Of a stretch of 64,000 nucleotides of DNA, positions 9,201-19,308 are shown one piece after another. How positions within the stretch are numbered: position 1 is the stretch's first letter; every line of letters starts with the position of its first letter. The DNA is from Comamonadaceae bacterium (GTDB lineage: Bacteria > Pseudomonadota > Gammaproteobacteria > Burkholderiales > Burkholderiaceae_C): the NCBI GenBank assembly GCA_027488115.1, contig JAIYCG010000026.1, forward strand, positions 1-64,000. Reading direction: 5' to 3'. The position numbers were made by a program, and so were the translations under genes. The notes below the pieces were generated by a model. It saw only the letters and a program-made list of their open reading frames with translations. It did not search any database and had not been told where the DNA came from.

Positions 9201-10964
9201 TCACTTCAATGTGACAGTCGTTCTGACAGTGCCAGCCCTTGAGGCGTGTGCTTTCAGATTGAGCACTGTGCCAGCTGGAGCCTCAACAATCCATTCGTTC
9301 AAAGCCCGATCGCCCGTGATGTTTTTACTGGGCAAGAAGGCTTGAAGTGAATGGGTGGCTGCATGCCCTTCCAATTGCGGTCCTTCCATCCGAGGCTTGC
9401 CCATTCGAAGTTGAGCACCTTCAGGTATTTCTATTTCAAAAATGCAAGGACGCGCTGTCTTTCTTTCAAGAGCGCGTTTGGTGACATAGCTTGGCAGGTA
9501 CCCAGCATTGCCCACAGCCATTTGAACGCGCCATTGGCCATTGCCTAAACTTTCAGCTTTGGCATGAAGCAATTCGAGCTTGGGCAACGTCAATGCAATT
9601 TGGTCCAACCAAGCGGGAAAACGTGCCGCTTCGCGCTCTCGCAAATGGGCGGGTGGATTGCGCCAGAAATTCATCCGGTCCCAGCCACCCAATTCAACTG
9701 CGCCCAACTCGGGGTGTTGGTAGGCATACCAATCGACGTGTGCTTGGCCCCCGCAAACCTCATCACTCCATTTGAGCAATTTGATATCGTCTTCGGGTGG
9801 GTGATCGCGGTACCAATGGATCCAGTCGTAATCCGTGATGCCGGCTTCCTTGTTGGGTGCCCAAATTTCAACCGTCCAAAACAAGGCGCCCAGGTGCTCA
9901 TACACCCAGTCTTGCGTGCCGGTGATGACTTCTTTGGGGTGGTACTTGAAGTCATGAAAAATACTGACGGCGGGATAACCCGTGAGCTTGCTGCCAATGT
10001 CTGACATGCGCTTGATGATCCACAAATCTTCAGGCGTCATGTCGGTGTCGCTTTGGGTGCCCATCGGACGCAAAATGACGCCAGAGTGGGTATGAAAGCT
10101 GACGGCCGCGCCAATGTTGGGGTGCTTGGCAATGAAGTCCACCATGGCGCGCACTTCGGGTTCGCTGGTGGGGTAGGGGCCCGCACCGACTTGTTCGTGC
10201 TCTTGGCGCCAGAAGGAGGGGAAGTTGCGGTTTAAATCCAAGCCTTCAACATCTCGGTTGGGTTTGATGTTGACGCCGTCGTAGTGTTGCAAACTGCCCT
10301 CTGGCATCACCCTGTAGTAAGTTCCACCAAATTCGCCTGGCAAGCGAGGCGTCAGCAGCCTGGGCTCGTTTGGGTTGACTTTCCAACCGCCGTGAGGGTC
10401 GGGTATGCGCATCATCAAGATGCGACCATCACCATCCATGTCTTCAATACTCAGGCCTTCCACATGGGGTTCGTCCCAAGGGTAGGGCCGTGTGGAAGAT
10501 CGAATGTGCCTGGGTTTGTCTGCCAATGCCAGTTCTGCACCATCGGGGTTCAATCGGGGCACCAAGTAAATCACGCGCGAGTTGAGCAATTCAGTCACGC
10601 TAGCCTCTACGCCATCCTTGCTGAGAAGGTGGTGGAGCCAGTAAAGGCAAGCCGTGCTTGCAGTGAGCTCGGCAGCGTGAATGTTGCCATCCACCCAAAA
10701 AGCAGGCTTGTCTGTGTCTAAACCAGTGGACTTGCGAGTCAACACAAGTACCCAAATGGGGCGATTTTCATGGCTTCTGCCCAGCTCTCGAAGTTCGACC
10801 AACTCAGGCCTTGCAGCAGCAAAGGCTTGAAGTAATTCAGTCAATTCGTGGTGCTTGTAGAAACGATCAAAGGCGGGAAGCGGCAGCGCCACTTGAAGGG
10901 ACTGGTCGGGAGTAGCAGAGGACATGGTCATGTGCGTGTGAGAGCGATGATAAGCCCTCAGCAT
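9201..10964 (-). CDS. M14 family zinc carboxypeptidase
   Basis: DGNIHAAELTAS (HxxE zinc motif), AAVSFHTHSGVILRP, LFWTVEIW; 587 aa. Confidence 0.88.
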   Translation of the reverse strand: MLRAYHRSHTHMTMSSATPDQSLQVALPLPAFDRFYKHHELTELLQAFAAARPELVELRELGRSHENRPIWVLVLTRKSTGLDTDKPAFWVDGNIHAAELTASTACLYWLHHLLSKDGVEASVTELLNSRVIYLVPRLNPDGAELALADKPRHIRSSTRPYPWDEPHVEGLSIEDMDGDGRILMMRIPDPHGGWKVNPNEPRLLTPRLPGEFGGTYYRVMPEGSLQHYDGVNIKPNRDVEGLDLNRNFPSFWRQEHEQVGAGPYPTSEPEVRAMVDFIAKHPNIGAAVSFHTHSGVILRPMGTQSDTDMTPEDLWIIKRMSDIGSKLTGYPAVSIFHDFKYHPKEVITGTQDWVYEHLGALFWTVEIWAPNKEAGITDYDWIHWYRDHPPEDDIKLLKWSDEVCGGQAHVDWYAYQHPELGAVELGGWDRMNFWRNPPAHLREREAARFPAWLDQIALTLPKLELLHAKAESLGNGQWRVQMAVGNAGYLPSYVTKRALERKTARPCIFEIEIPEGAQLRMGKPRMEGPQLEGHAATHSLQAFLPSKNITGDRALNEWIVEAPAGTVLNLKAHASRAGTVRTTVTLK

Positions 10965-11173
10965 ACCAAGGCTTTGCCATGAATTGAAAGATTTTGCGCG
11001 CTTTTTATCCTTTGAATTTGAGAGGACTTATCAGGGAAACACCTAGGGAATAAATGTCAATGAGGCCTGTGAATGATTTCAATTCTCTTCACAATCCGTC
11101 ATCAGTTCGAAACACAGCGTGTCCCCTGAACTTTTTCATTCAAAGGGGCCACTTCAACCCACGAAAGTTTGTC

Positions 11174-12853
11174 ATGTCAAAACCTGTATTAATTCTTGAA
11201 CATGTATTTGCCCACGAAAAAAATCGTCCTGATTTTGTGTACATGACGCAGCCCATTGGCAATGGTCAGGTGATAGATTACTCATGGCGCGAAACCCTGA
11301 AGCAAGCGCGGTCCATGGCGGCCTACCTCCAAGCCCAAAATCTAGCGCCAGGTGCCCGAGTGGCCATTCTTTCTAAAAATTGTGCGCACTTCATCATGGC
11401 TGAATTGGCCATTTGGATGTCAGGTTGCACCACCGTGGCCATTTTCCCAACGGAGTCGGGTGAGACCATTCGATACGTGTTAGATCACAGTGAAGCCAGT
11501 TTGTTGTTTGTCGGTAAATTAGACACATGGCCTGAACAAGCGTCATCCGTGCCTGCATCTTTGCCTTGCATTGCTTTCCCTTTGGCACCTGACAATCAAT
11601 TTGCAAAGTGGGATGACATCGTGGCCAGAACAGCACCTTTACAAGGTGAAATAGCCCGAGCCCCGCATGATCTCGCCATGATCATGTACACCTCAGGTTC
11701 GACGGGTCAACCCAAAGGCGTCATGCACAACTTTGAGCGAATCTCAGTGACTGCCGAATTAATCAGCCAATCTATTTTGGAAAGTGCGGGTGATTTAAAA
11801 GACTATCGAATCTTGTCATATTTGCCCTTGGCACACGTTTTTGAGCGTGCATGGGTGGGGGCTGCCAGTTTGACCCATGGCGAGACACATGTTTTTTTTG
11901 CAGAATCTTTGGACACGTTCATTCAAGACTTAAACCGCGCACGGCCGACGTTCTTCATTTCTGTACCGCGGTTGTGGCTCAAGTTTCAGCAAGGTGTTTT
12001 CAGCAAGATGCCTCCCGCCAAGTTGGATTTGTTGTTGAGCATCCCTATCGTCAAAGGCTTGGTTAAAAAGAAAATTCTCAAAGGCCTCGGCTTGGATCAA
12101 GTGGTGTCAGCTGGAAGTGGTTCTGCGCCCCTGCCAGCTGATTTGATCATCTGGTATCGCAAGCTAGGTTTGAACCTTTTGGAGGGCTACGGCATGACGG
12201 AGGATTTTGCCTGGTCGCACAACTGTACCAATGAAATTAATGAGCCTGGCAGTGTGGGTATACCCGCGAATGGCGTTCAAGCTCGCATTAGCCCTGAAGG
12301 TGAAATTCAGTTGAAATCACCTGGCCAAATGGTGGGCTATTACAAACGCCCCGATTTGGATGCTGAGGCTTTTACAGAAGACGGCTTTTTCAAGACAGGC
12401 GATCAAGGCCAGCAGCGAGCAGATGGTTTGTTGAAAATTACGGGACGCTTGAAGGAGATTTTCAAAACCTCCAAAGGCAAATATGTGGCACCAGCGCCCA
12501 TTGAAAACAAACTCAATGTGCACCCCATGATTGAGATGAGCATTGTCTCAGGAGTGTCCCAGTCGGCTGCTTATGCGATGGTAGTTCTGGCAGAAGATAT
12601 TCGTCCCAAAGTCAAGGACCCAGAGGTCAGGGCACAAGTTGAAAAAGAATTGAGTGAGTTGCTGGAGAGAGTCAATTCGCAGTTAGCAGACTACGAAAAG
12701 CTTCGAATGCTGGTCATTGCCAATGAAGCTTGGTCCATCGAAAACGGCTTCCTGACACCCACCATGAAAATCAAACGCAATCGCATTGAATCGTCTGTTG
12801 AAAGCCAAGTACCCAGCTGGTATGAAAAGTCCGGCAGTGTATTTTGGGCTTGA
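11174..12853 (+). CDS. AMP-dependent synthetase/ligase (long-chain fatty acyl-CoA synthetase-like)
   Basis: MIMYTSGSTGQPKGVMHNF; LEGYGMTE; ITGRLKEIFKTSKGKYVAPAPIE; start inferred at MSKPVLILEH. Confidence 0.92.
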   Translation: MSKPVLILEHVFAHEKNRPDFVYMTQPIGNGQVIDYSWRETLKQARSMAAYLQAQNLAPGARVAILSKNCAHFIMAELAIWMSGCTTVAIFPTESGETIRYVLDHSEASLLFVGKLDTWPEQASSVPASLPCIAFPLAPDNQFAKWDDIVARTAPLQGEIARAPHDLAMIMYTSGSTGQPKGVMHNFERISVTAELISQSILESAGDLKDYRILSYLPLAHVFERAWVGAASLTHGETHVFFAESLDTFIQDLNRARPTFFISVPRLWLKFQQGVFSKMPPAKLDLLLSIPIVKGLVKKKILKGLGLDQVVSAGSGSAPLPADLIIWYRKLGLNLLEGYGMTEDFAWSHNCTNEINEPGSVGIPANGVQARISPEGEIQLKSPGQMVGYYKRPDLDAEAFTEDGFFKTGDQGQQRADGLLKITGRLKEIFKTSKGKYVAPAPIENKLNVHPMIEMSIVSGVSQSAAYAMVVLAEDIRPKVKDPEVRAQVEKELSELLERVNSQLADYEKLRMLVIANEAWSIENGFLTPTMKIKRNRIESSVESQVPSWYEKSGSVFWA

Positions 12854-12856
12854 GGC

Positions 12857-13813
12857 ATGAGCAATTTAAGTACACACACAAACAGAGTCTTGGCGCACAC
12901 GGGCGCCAAGTACCCCATCCTTCAAGCCCCTATGGGTTGGATCGCGCGCACCCCATTGGCATCTGCAGTGTCAAGAGCAGGCGGCCTTGGCATCATTGAA
13001 ACCTCATCGGGTGAAACCGAGAATTGCCAAGCCGAAATTAAAAAAATGCGCGAATTGAATTTGCCATTTGGCGTCAATTTGCCTATTCGGTTTTTAAAAG
13101 ACGATGCCATGCTGAAGTTTGTCTGCGCGTCAGGTGTGAAATTTGTCACCACATCCGCAGGCAGCCCCGCTAAATTTGTACAGCCCTTGAAAGATGCGGG
13201 TATTACCGTTTACCACGCTGTACCCACAGTCGATGCGGCCATGAAATGCGTTGACGCGGGCATCGATGGCTTGGTTGTGGAAGGGTCAGAAGGAGGCGGC
13301 TTCAAAAACCCCGAAGATGTTTCAACGCTGGTCCTGTTGCAGGCCATTCGTGCCAAGGTCGAAGTGCCCTTGATTGCCGCTGGCGGTATTTGCGACGGCA
13401 GGGGCATGGCTGCCGCTTTTGCGCTGGGTGCAGAAGCCATTCAAATGGGAACGCGTTTTGTCAGTTGTGCAGAAAGCCCTGTTCACGATAACTTTAAAAA
13501 TGCCATTGTGAGTTCCAAAGAGACAGGTACTTGGATGTTGAATACCAAATCAACGCCTTGTATTCGCGCCCTCAAGTCTGAGCGAACCAGCGTCATTCAC
13601 GAGCAAGGCATCATGTCATTTGATGACATGAAAGGTATTTTGAATGTTTACTTCAAAGGCGACATGGAGGCTGCGCCGGCTTTGGCAGGGCAGTCTGCTG
13701 GGTTGATTGATTCGGTGAAAACCGCCAAGGACATCATTGAAGATACCGTGGCAGAATTTTTTGAAATCAGTGCCCGCATGGGGGCGATGGCACAGGGTCG
13801 CCGCTTTTCTTGA
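12857..13813 (+). CDS. Nitronate monooxygenase family (2-nitropropane dioxygenase-like) flavoprotein
   Basis: YPILQAPMGWIARTPLASAVSRAGGLGII; VEGSEGGG; AAGGICDGRGMAAAFALGAEAIQMGTRF. Confidence 0.92.
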   Translation: MSNLSTHTNRVLAHTGAKYPILQAPMGWIARTPLASAVSRAGGLGIIETSSGETENCQAEIKKMRELNLPFGVNLPIRFLKDDAMLKFVCASGVKFVTTSAGSPAKFVQPLKDAGITVYHAVPTVDAAMKCVDAGIDGLVVEGSEGGGFKNPEDVSTLVLLQAIRAKVEVPLIAAGGICDGRGMAAAFALGAEAIQMGTRFVSCAESPVHDNFKNAIVSSKETGTWMLNTKSTPCIRALKSERTSVIHEQGIMSFDDMKGILNVYFKGDMEAAPALAGQSAGLIDSVKTAKDIIEDTVAEFFEISARMGAMAQGRRFS

Positions 13814-13819
13814 AATTCA

Positions 13820-13847
13820 AAAGAGTGGCCATGAAAGGCCAGTCTTT
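13820..13847. terminator. Probable bidirectional terminator hairpin between convergent genes
   Basis: AAAGAGTGGCC-ATGAAA-GGCCAGTCTTT, 11-bp stem with one mismatch; short T tracts. Confidence 0.45.
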
Positions 13848-14452
13848 CAGCGTTCAAGAGGTAAACCATTCAGCCAGTTCTCGCCTCTTTGGTAGAGGTT
13901 TTGTACCCCTTCGCCTTTTAGCATGGGCATGTCCATTTTGACGGTGTAGCCTATGCGTGTTTGAATGTAAGCCAAGTGCCTGTATCCTTCTGGAAAATGC
14001 GACAAAGCCTCGGCGTCTAATTTAAGAGTCGCCGATGGATCAACCGGGTCAATTCGATCCTTTTCGTAAATGGGTTGGCGGTGAACCAAGCCCCATTGAC
14101 CATTGCGCTCTTCAAAAAAATCATAAAAGCGGCCTGTGCATACAACGTCGCACAGCACGCCTTCAACCATGCCGCGTTGGGAGATGGTCATTTTTGTTTG
14201 AGAGATGGCGCGTGTTCCTTGAACTTCAATGGAAGAGCCACCCAAAAAGTGCAGGATGCTGACGCCCTTGTTCCAACCCTCAATGGTGACCTTGATGAAC
14301 TCTTCGAACGGCCCTTGAAACCACGTAGCCATCATGACGCCGTCTTCATGCCAGACGGTTCGAAATTTGTCCCAGAGCCCGGCATCGCGCCAAACCGCCC
14401 AGTTTTCAACCAACTGGCGAATGCGCAATTGCTGTGTCATTTCATGTGTCAT
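13847..14452 (-). CDS. NTF2-like / SnoaL-like family protein (copy A)
   Basis: LVENWAVWRDAGLWDKFRTVWHEDGVMMATWFQGPFEEFI; paralogous to 18690..19322. Confidence 0.8.
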   Translation of the reverse strand: MTHEMTQQLRIRQLVENWAVWRDAGLWDKFRTVWHEDGVMMATWFQGPFEEFIKVTIEGWNKGVSILHFLGGSSIEVQGTRAISQTKMTISQRGMVEGVLCDVVCTGRFYDFFEERNGQWGLVHRQPIYEKDRIDPVDPSATLKLDAEALSHFPEGYRHLAYIQTRIGYTVKMDMPMLKGEGVQNLYQRGENWLNGLPLER

Positions 14453-14467
14453 TTATTTACCTTGTAC

Positions 14468-15433
14468 TTACTCAAGTTCAATCTTTTTGTCTTGGATCAC
14501 TTTTCTCAAGTTTCGGATGTCGCGTTCCACGCGCTGCTTAAATTCATTTGAAGAACTTGCATTGGGAGAGCCTCCAAAGGAAATGAGTCTTTGCTTCACA
14601 TCTTCTTGATTTAGAACTGCACGCAACTCTTTGTTCAAACGCTCAACCAGTTCGGGGGGCGTGCTGGCGGGTGCGGCAATACCCAGCCAAGATTCAAACA
14701 CTACGCCGGGGTACTGATCGGCAATGGCGGGTACACCCTGCACAGGACTTCCGCCAGGTGCGGATGTCACAGCGATGGCTCTGACTCGCTGGTCTTTCAA
14801 GAGAGAGGCCGTCAAGGTCATGGTGTCGACCATGACATCTAGGCGCCCTGCCAACAATTCAGTCAGAGGTCCCGTGCCACCTTTGAAAGGAATGTGAGTC
14901 ACTTGTACGTTGGCATCGCCAAAAGCCCATTCAGCGGCCAAGTGCATGGCGGTGCCAATGCCTACAGACGAGTAGGTGTACTTGTTGGGTTCTGCTTTGG
15001 CTTTTTGGATCAAGTCTGCATATGACCGGATGGGCGAGTTGGGTGCAACAGTGAAGGCCAGTGGGTAAGTTGTGATGGTGCTGACCCATGCCAAATCTTT
15101 GATGGGATCGAAAGGCAGCGATTTCTTCATCGCAGCGCCACTGGCGTGACCACTGGGAACCAAGAGCAGGGTGTACCCATCTCCAGGTGCTCGGACCAAC
15201 ATTTCGGTAGCGATATTGCCGCCTGCGCCTGGTTTGTTATCGACCACCACATTTTGACCGAGCCGGTCGCTTAAAGACTTGGCAACGAGCCTGGCCACAA
15301 TGTCTGATCCGCCACCTGCTGGGAATCCCAGCAAAAGGCGAATGGGCTTTTGAGGCCAGTTGTCTTGCGCGCTCACCGTTGGCAGCAAGCCAAGCGCTAG
15401 GCTTAGCGCAAGCAAGAGTTTATAAAAGCTCAT
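14468..15433 (-). CDS. Tripartite tricarboxylate transporter substrate-binding protein (Bug family)
   Basis: WPQKPIRLLLGFPAGGGSDIVARLVAKSLSDRLGQNVVVDNKPGAGGNIATEM. Confidence 0.95.
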   Translation of the reverse strand: MSFYKLLLALSLALGLLPTVSAQDNWPQKPIRLLLGFPAGGGSDIVARLVAKSLSDRLGQNVVVDNKPGAGGNIATEMLVRAPGDGYTLLLVPSGHASGAAMKKSLPFDPIKDLAWVSTITTYPLAFTVAPNSPIRSYADLIQKAKAEPNKYTYSSVGIGTAMHLAAEWAFGDANVQVTHIPFKGGTGPLTELLAGRLDVMVDTMTLTASLLKDQRVRAIAVTSAPGGSPVQGVPAIADQYPGVVFESWLGIAAPASTPPELVERLNKELRAVLNQEDVKQRLISFGGSPNASSSNEFKQRVERDIRNLRKVIQDKKIELE

Positions 15434-16287
15434 GATGCAACGTCGTCTTTGATGGTGTTGCGCAAAATGCCCACTGCATCGACTTCAATCTCAACCACAT
15501 CGCCGGGTTTCATGAACACTTGTGGCGTTCGTTTGTTACCCACGCCACCGGGTGTACCACTGACAATGACATCGCCGGGTTCAAGGGGAATGAAGGTCGA
15601 GATGTAGGCAATTTGCCGAGGAATGCTGTGAATCATCATGTCCGTGGTGGCGCGTTGCAACTCAACGCCATTCAAGCGAGTGCTGAGGGTCAAAGTTTGG
15701 CCGGGCTTGATTTCATCGGCAGTGACCATCCAAGGCCCAAAACCACCGGTGCGCCAGAAATTTTTACCAGCGGTCCATTGGGTGGTAAAGTTTTGCCAAT
15801 CGCGCACAGAGCCATCGTTGTAGCAAGAGTAGCCGGCAATGTGCTTCCAAGCATCTGCTTCCGAAATTCGGCGACCGCCTTCACCAATGATGATGGCAAT
15901 TTCACCTTCGTAGTCGAGTCGGTGAGACTCCGGTGGGCGCATGATGTCTTGGCCATGTCCGACTTGCGAAGAATTGACGCGTGAAAAAATGGCTGGCTTT
16001 TCTGTGAGGTCTCGGCCAGTTTCTTTCACGTGATCGTGATAATTCAAGCCTACACACATGATTTTTTCTGGATTGGGAATGACCGGTAAAAGCGACAGGT
16101 CATCAAACAGCAAATCAGGTGTGTTTTTGCTCAATGCATCGGCTGCTTGTGAAAACATTTGTTTCGCAATCAGGGTTTTGAGATCGGGTGCTTGCGCCCC
16201 CAAGATAGGGGTGAGGTTTAAAACCTTGTTGCCGTGAACTGCGCCATAGCATGCGGTGTTGTTGAGCAAGAAGCTAATGAGTTTCAT
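15430..16287 (-). CDS. Fumarylacetoacetate hydrolase family protein
   Basis: IMCVGLNYHDHVKETGRDLTEKPAIFSRVNSSQVGHGQDI; DYEGEIAIIIGEGGRRIS; GDVIVSGTPGGVG. Confidence 0.93.
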   Translation of the reverse strand: MKLISFLLNNTACYGAVHGNKVLNLTPILGAQAPDLKTLIAKQMFSQAADALSKNTPDLLFDDLSLLPVIPNPEKIMCVGLNYHDHVKETGRDLTEKPAIFSRVNSSQVGHGQDIMRPPESHRLDYEGEIAIIIGEGGRRISEADAWKHIAGYSCYNDGSVRDWQNFTTQWTAGKNFWRTGGFGPWMVTADEIKPGQTLTLSTRLNGVELQRATTDMMIHSIPRQIAYISTFIPLEPGDVIVSGTPGGVGNKRTPQVFMKPGDVVEIEVDAVGILRNTIKDDVAS

Positions 16288-16305
16288 GGTGTTTCTTTCA
16301 AGTGA

Positions 16306-16878
16306 TCAAGAGGAATAGCCCATTTGACGAGCCATGTCGGCTTGCCATATTGAGCGCAATTGGAATTTGGGGCGGGTGCTGGCAATTTTTTCAGCCTGCG
16401 CAAAAATAGCGTCATCGTCTTGGCTTAGATCGATCATTTCGCGCAGTGGTTGTTCACAATACCAAGGCGTGTCGACAAAGGCTTCAATTCGATTGCCTTC
16501 AGGGTCGCGAAAATAAATTGAAATGGCGTTGCCGTGGGTCACGCTGACCATGTCGCTTGTGCCAGAGTCTTGATCGGCCAGCGCCTTCACCGCCCTCAAC
16601 ACACCCAAGTTCTGCACACGAAATGATATTTGATTGATGGCATTGAAGCTCAGACCTTCAGGCTTTCCGCCAGCCAAAATAATTTGGTGGTGTTCGCTGG
16701 GATCACGACTTAAAAAAATCAAAGGCACCGTTCCAAGCAAGCCACGGTCTGTGATGTTAAAGCCGAGAACCTTCTGGTAGAACAGGGCCATGCGCTCTGG
16801 ATCGCGCACGAAAAAGCCCATGTGACTGAAGGTCAGGGCTGCTTGCGCTTGAAGCAGAGGATGCTTGGCAGGCGTCAC
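16306..16878 (-). CDS. VOC family protein (glyoxalase / extradiol dioxygenase-like)
   Basis: TFSHMGFFVRDPERMALFYQKVLGF; HHQIIL; DPEGNRIEAFVDTPW (H/H/E ligands present); GTG start overlapping region of TAAGTG. Confidence 0.85.
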   Translation of the reverse strand: MTPAKHPLLQAQAALTFSHMGFFVRDPERMALFYQKVLGFNITDRGLLGTVPLIFLSRDPSEHHQIILAGGKPEGLSFNAINQISFRVQNLGVLRAVKALADQDSGTSDMVSVTHGNAISIYFRDPEGNRIEAFVDTPWYCEQPLREMIDLSQDDDAIFAQAEKIASTRPKFQLRSIWQADMARQMGYSS

Positions 16879-17481
16879 TTAGAAAGAACCCCTTTTGGCC
16901 AATGCACTGAGTGGCTTGCGTGCATTGGGGGCTTCTCTTTCGCGCAATGCATCGGGCAGCGTGGCGGCATCGCCGCGTTTGCCAACCGTGGCCAACATTT
17001 GCAAAGTGTGGTCTGCAGGCAGGCCCAAAACTTGTGCACCTGCCACCTTGTCAAATCCGCCAATGCCGTGCAATGAAAAACCGTTCAGGTGAGCTTGCAT
17101 GGCCATGTAGGCCCAAGCGGCGCCCGTGTCAAAGGCGTGCATGCCATTCGGAATTAAGTCAGGCGAACCTGCTTTGGCCGCCAACTGGTAAGAAGCGATG
17201 GCCACCAGTGCGCCAGCCTTGCCGGCCCATGCTTGGTTGTTGGGGTTAAGTGTGGCAAACAGAGCATCCCATTGTGGGTCGTTGCGAAGCACCACGGCAA
17301 ATCGCCATGGTTGTGCGTTGTTCGAGGAAGGCGCCCACCGAGCGGCCTCGAGCATGCTCATGACATCGGCTTCGGAAATCACTTCGCCCGTGTAGGCGCG
17401 GGGTGACCAGCGTTCGGTAAATTGCGGGTCGATGGGAAAGTCTGCCTTGCGGGTGTTGGTCACGGGTGAGGGGTGGCTCAT
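16879..17481 (-). CDS. Nitroreductase family protein
   Basis: RWSPRAYTGEVISEADVMSMLEAARWAPSSNNAQPWRFAVV. Confidence 0.93.
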   Translation of the reverse strand: MSHPSPVTNTRKADFPIDPQFTERWSPRAYTGEVISEADVMSMLEAARWAPSSNNAQPWRFAVVLRNDPQWDALFATLNPNNQAWAGKAGALVAIASYQLAAKAGSPDLIPNGMHAFDTGAAWAYMAMQAHLNGFSLHGIGGFDKVAGAQVLGLPADHTLQMLATVGKRGDAATLPDALREREAPNARKPLSALAKRGSF

Positions 17482-17550
17482 GAAACAATTTCCTACTGAA
17501 GATAAAAGCGATATTGTGCTTGTTTTAGGGTGAACAGAAGTGGGGGTGCC

Positions 17551-18711
17551 TTAAGCTTTGGGAGCCAATTGGGGCATGAGTCTCAAGGCATTTCCTCTGT
17601 TGATGGCCACCCGCTCTGCCGGCGTGAACTGTCTTTCAGCCAAACCGTCTTTGGTCTCAGCGCCAGGGCGGTATGGGTAATCAGATCCATACATGATTTG
17701 CGATGTCGGGATCAGTTGCCTCAAGGCTTGCATAGCGCCTTCATGATGGCCTTGCGCAGTGTCGTAGTAAAACTTTTGAACTTCTTTCAATACGCCATTG
17801 GGCAGAACTTCTTTCGCTTTGTCTTTCATGTCCACCACCTGACGGGTGAAGCGGCTCCATAGGAATGGCATGGTGCCACCGCTGTGCGACCAAATCCAAC
17901 GAATGTCTGGAAACTTATTGGCTGCGCCAGAAAACAACATGCTTGCGATGGTTCTGGTGGTGTCGGTTGCATACTCAAGTGAGGAGTTAGGCAAGCCGGG
18001 AATCAGGTTGCGGCAGCAATCGGGTTGAAGCGGGTGGACATAAATCACAGCCTTGCGCCTGTTGAGTTCTTCCCAGATAGGCCAAAAATGAGTGTCGCCC
18101 AGGTACAGATCTCCATAGCTGGTCATCAAGCCAATGCCATCGGCTTTGAGTGTGTCGTAGGCATAGGTAATTTCTCGCAAGCTGCCTTCTACGTCCATGA
18201 GTGGCAGCGTGGCGAAAGAGCCAAATCGACCTGGAAAATCACGTGACATTTGAGCTGCGTATTCATTGGCCTCTCGGGCCATGCGCCGGTCTGCTGTCAC
18301 ATTTTTAAAGAAGGCGCCTGGCTGAATCAGCGCGACCACCGAGGTGGCAATGTCATTTTTGTCCATGTCATCAATTGACATCTGTGGTGTCCAACGAGGC
18401 ACTCCCCCCAAGCCCATGCGCTTCATGTCGGCGGCGTAAGAGGGTGGCACCATGTGATGGTGAATGTCGATGCGAGAAGATCTTGCCGGTGTGGCGGAGC
18501 CGAAAACACTGTCAATGGATTGACAAGCTGCCAAGGAGGCACCGAGGCCAGTTGCCGTGCCTGTGGCTAGCAAAGAAGAGAGAAAACCGCGACGTGTCGA
18601 ACCTTCAGATTGCTTCGTTTGCGCCATGCCATCGGGGCTGCACAAGCATGACATCTTGTTTGTCGAATCAAGTGAATTCAAAGGTGTGTTCATGGGTTGC
18701 TCCTTAACCAT
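17551..18711 (-). CDS. Amidohydrolase family protein (ACMSD-like) with TAT/lipoprotein signal
   Basis: N-terminus STRRGFLSSLLATGTATGLGASLAACQS; RIDIHHHMVPP; IYVHPLQP; WSHSGGTMP; YGSDYPYRPG; likely ATG at 18693 in an ATGA overlap with the upstream gene. Confidence 0.85.
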   Translation of the reverse strand: MVKEQPMNTPLNSLDSTNKMSCLCSPDGMAQTKQSEGSTRRGFLSSLLATGTATGLGASLAACQSIDSVFGSATPARSSRIDIHHHMVPPSYAADMKRMGLGGVPRWTPQMSIDDMDKNDIATSVVALIQPGAFFKNVTADRRMAREANEYAAQMSRDFPGRFGSFATLPLMDVEGSLREITYAYDTLKADGIGLMTSYGDLYLGDTHFWPIWEELNRRKAVIYVHPLQPDCCRNLIPGLPNSSLEYATDTTRTIASMLFSGAANKFPDIRWIWSHSGGTMPFLWSRFTRQVVDMKDKAKEVLPNGVLKEVQKFYYDTAQGHHEGAMQALRQLIPTSQIMYGSDYPYRPGAETKDGLAERQFTPAERVAINRGNALRLMPQLAPKA

Positions 18712-19286
18712 TGGTGGGCTTCAAGTTTCAGTTGTGTGCTTGCTTCGGATCGGGCGGTTGGCAAATCAGGATTGACATTGCCGCCATTGAAAGATTGCAG
18801 ATAAGCCAAGTGGCGATAGCCTTCAGGAAAGCGCAAGAGTCGCTCGCTTGAAAGTTGAATGGCATCGCCTACGTGAACGGGTGTCAGGGTGTCTTTGTCG
18901 TAAATGACATTGCGCTTGGCAATTCGCCACTGGCCATTGCGCTTTTCTACCCGATCGTAAAAAAGCCCTAGGCAATTGACATCAACAGGCACGTCTTCTA
19001 ATTTGCCTCGGACCCAAATAGACATTCGGGTTTGAGCAATGGCTTTGGTGCCAAGCATTTCAACCACAGTGCCGCCTTGAAAGTGTTGCGAGCTTGAACC
19101 TTTGCGCCATGAGTCTTGAATGGCGGCAATGAACGCTTCAAAAGTGCCATGAAACCAAGTGGCCGTCATGATGCCATCTGGGTGCACCGTCTGTCGGAGC
19201 TTGTCCCAATCGCCAGCGTCTCGGTACAGAGCCCAACTCTGGACCAGCTCTGCAATTTCGAGTCGCTCTAAAAGGGCTTGTGACAT
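18690..19286 (-). CDS. NTF2-like / SnoaL-like family protein (copy B)
   Basis: LVQSWALYRDAGDWDKLRQTVHPDGIMTATWFHGTFEAFI; FPEGYRHLAYLQ; paralogous to 13847..14452. Confidence 0.8.
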   Translation of the reverse strand: MSQALLERLEIAELVQSWALYRDAGDWDKLRQTVHPDGIMTATWFHGTFEAFIAAIQDSWRKGSSSQHFQGGTVVEMLGTKAIAQTRMSIWVRGKLEDVPVDVNCLGLFYDRVEKRNGQWRIAKRNVIYDKDTLTPVHVGDAIQLSSERLLRFPEGYRHLAYLQSFNGGNVNPDLPTARSEASTQLKLEAHQWLRSNP

Positions 19287-19308
19287 TTTGAATTTCAGTT
19301 GGCGTGAA

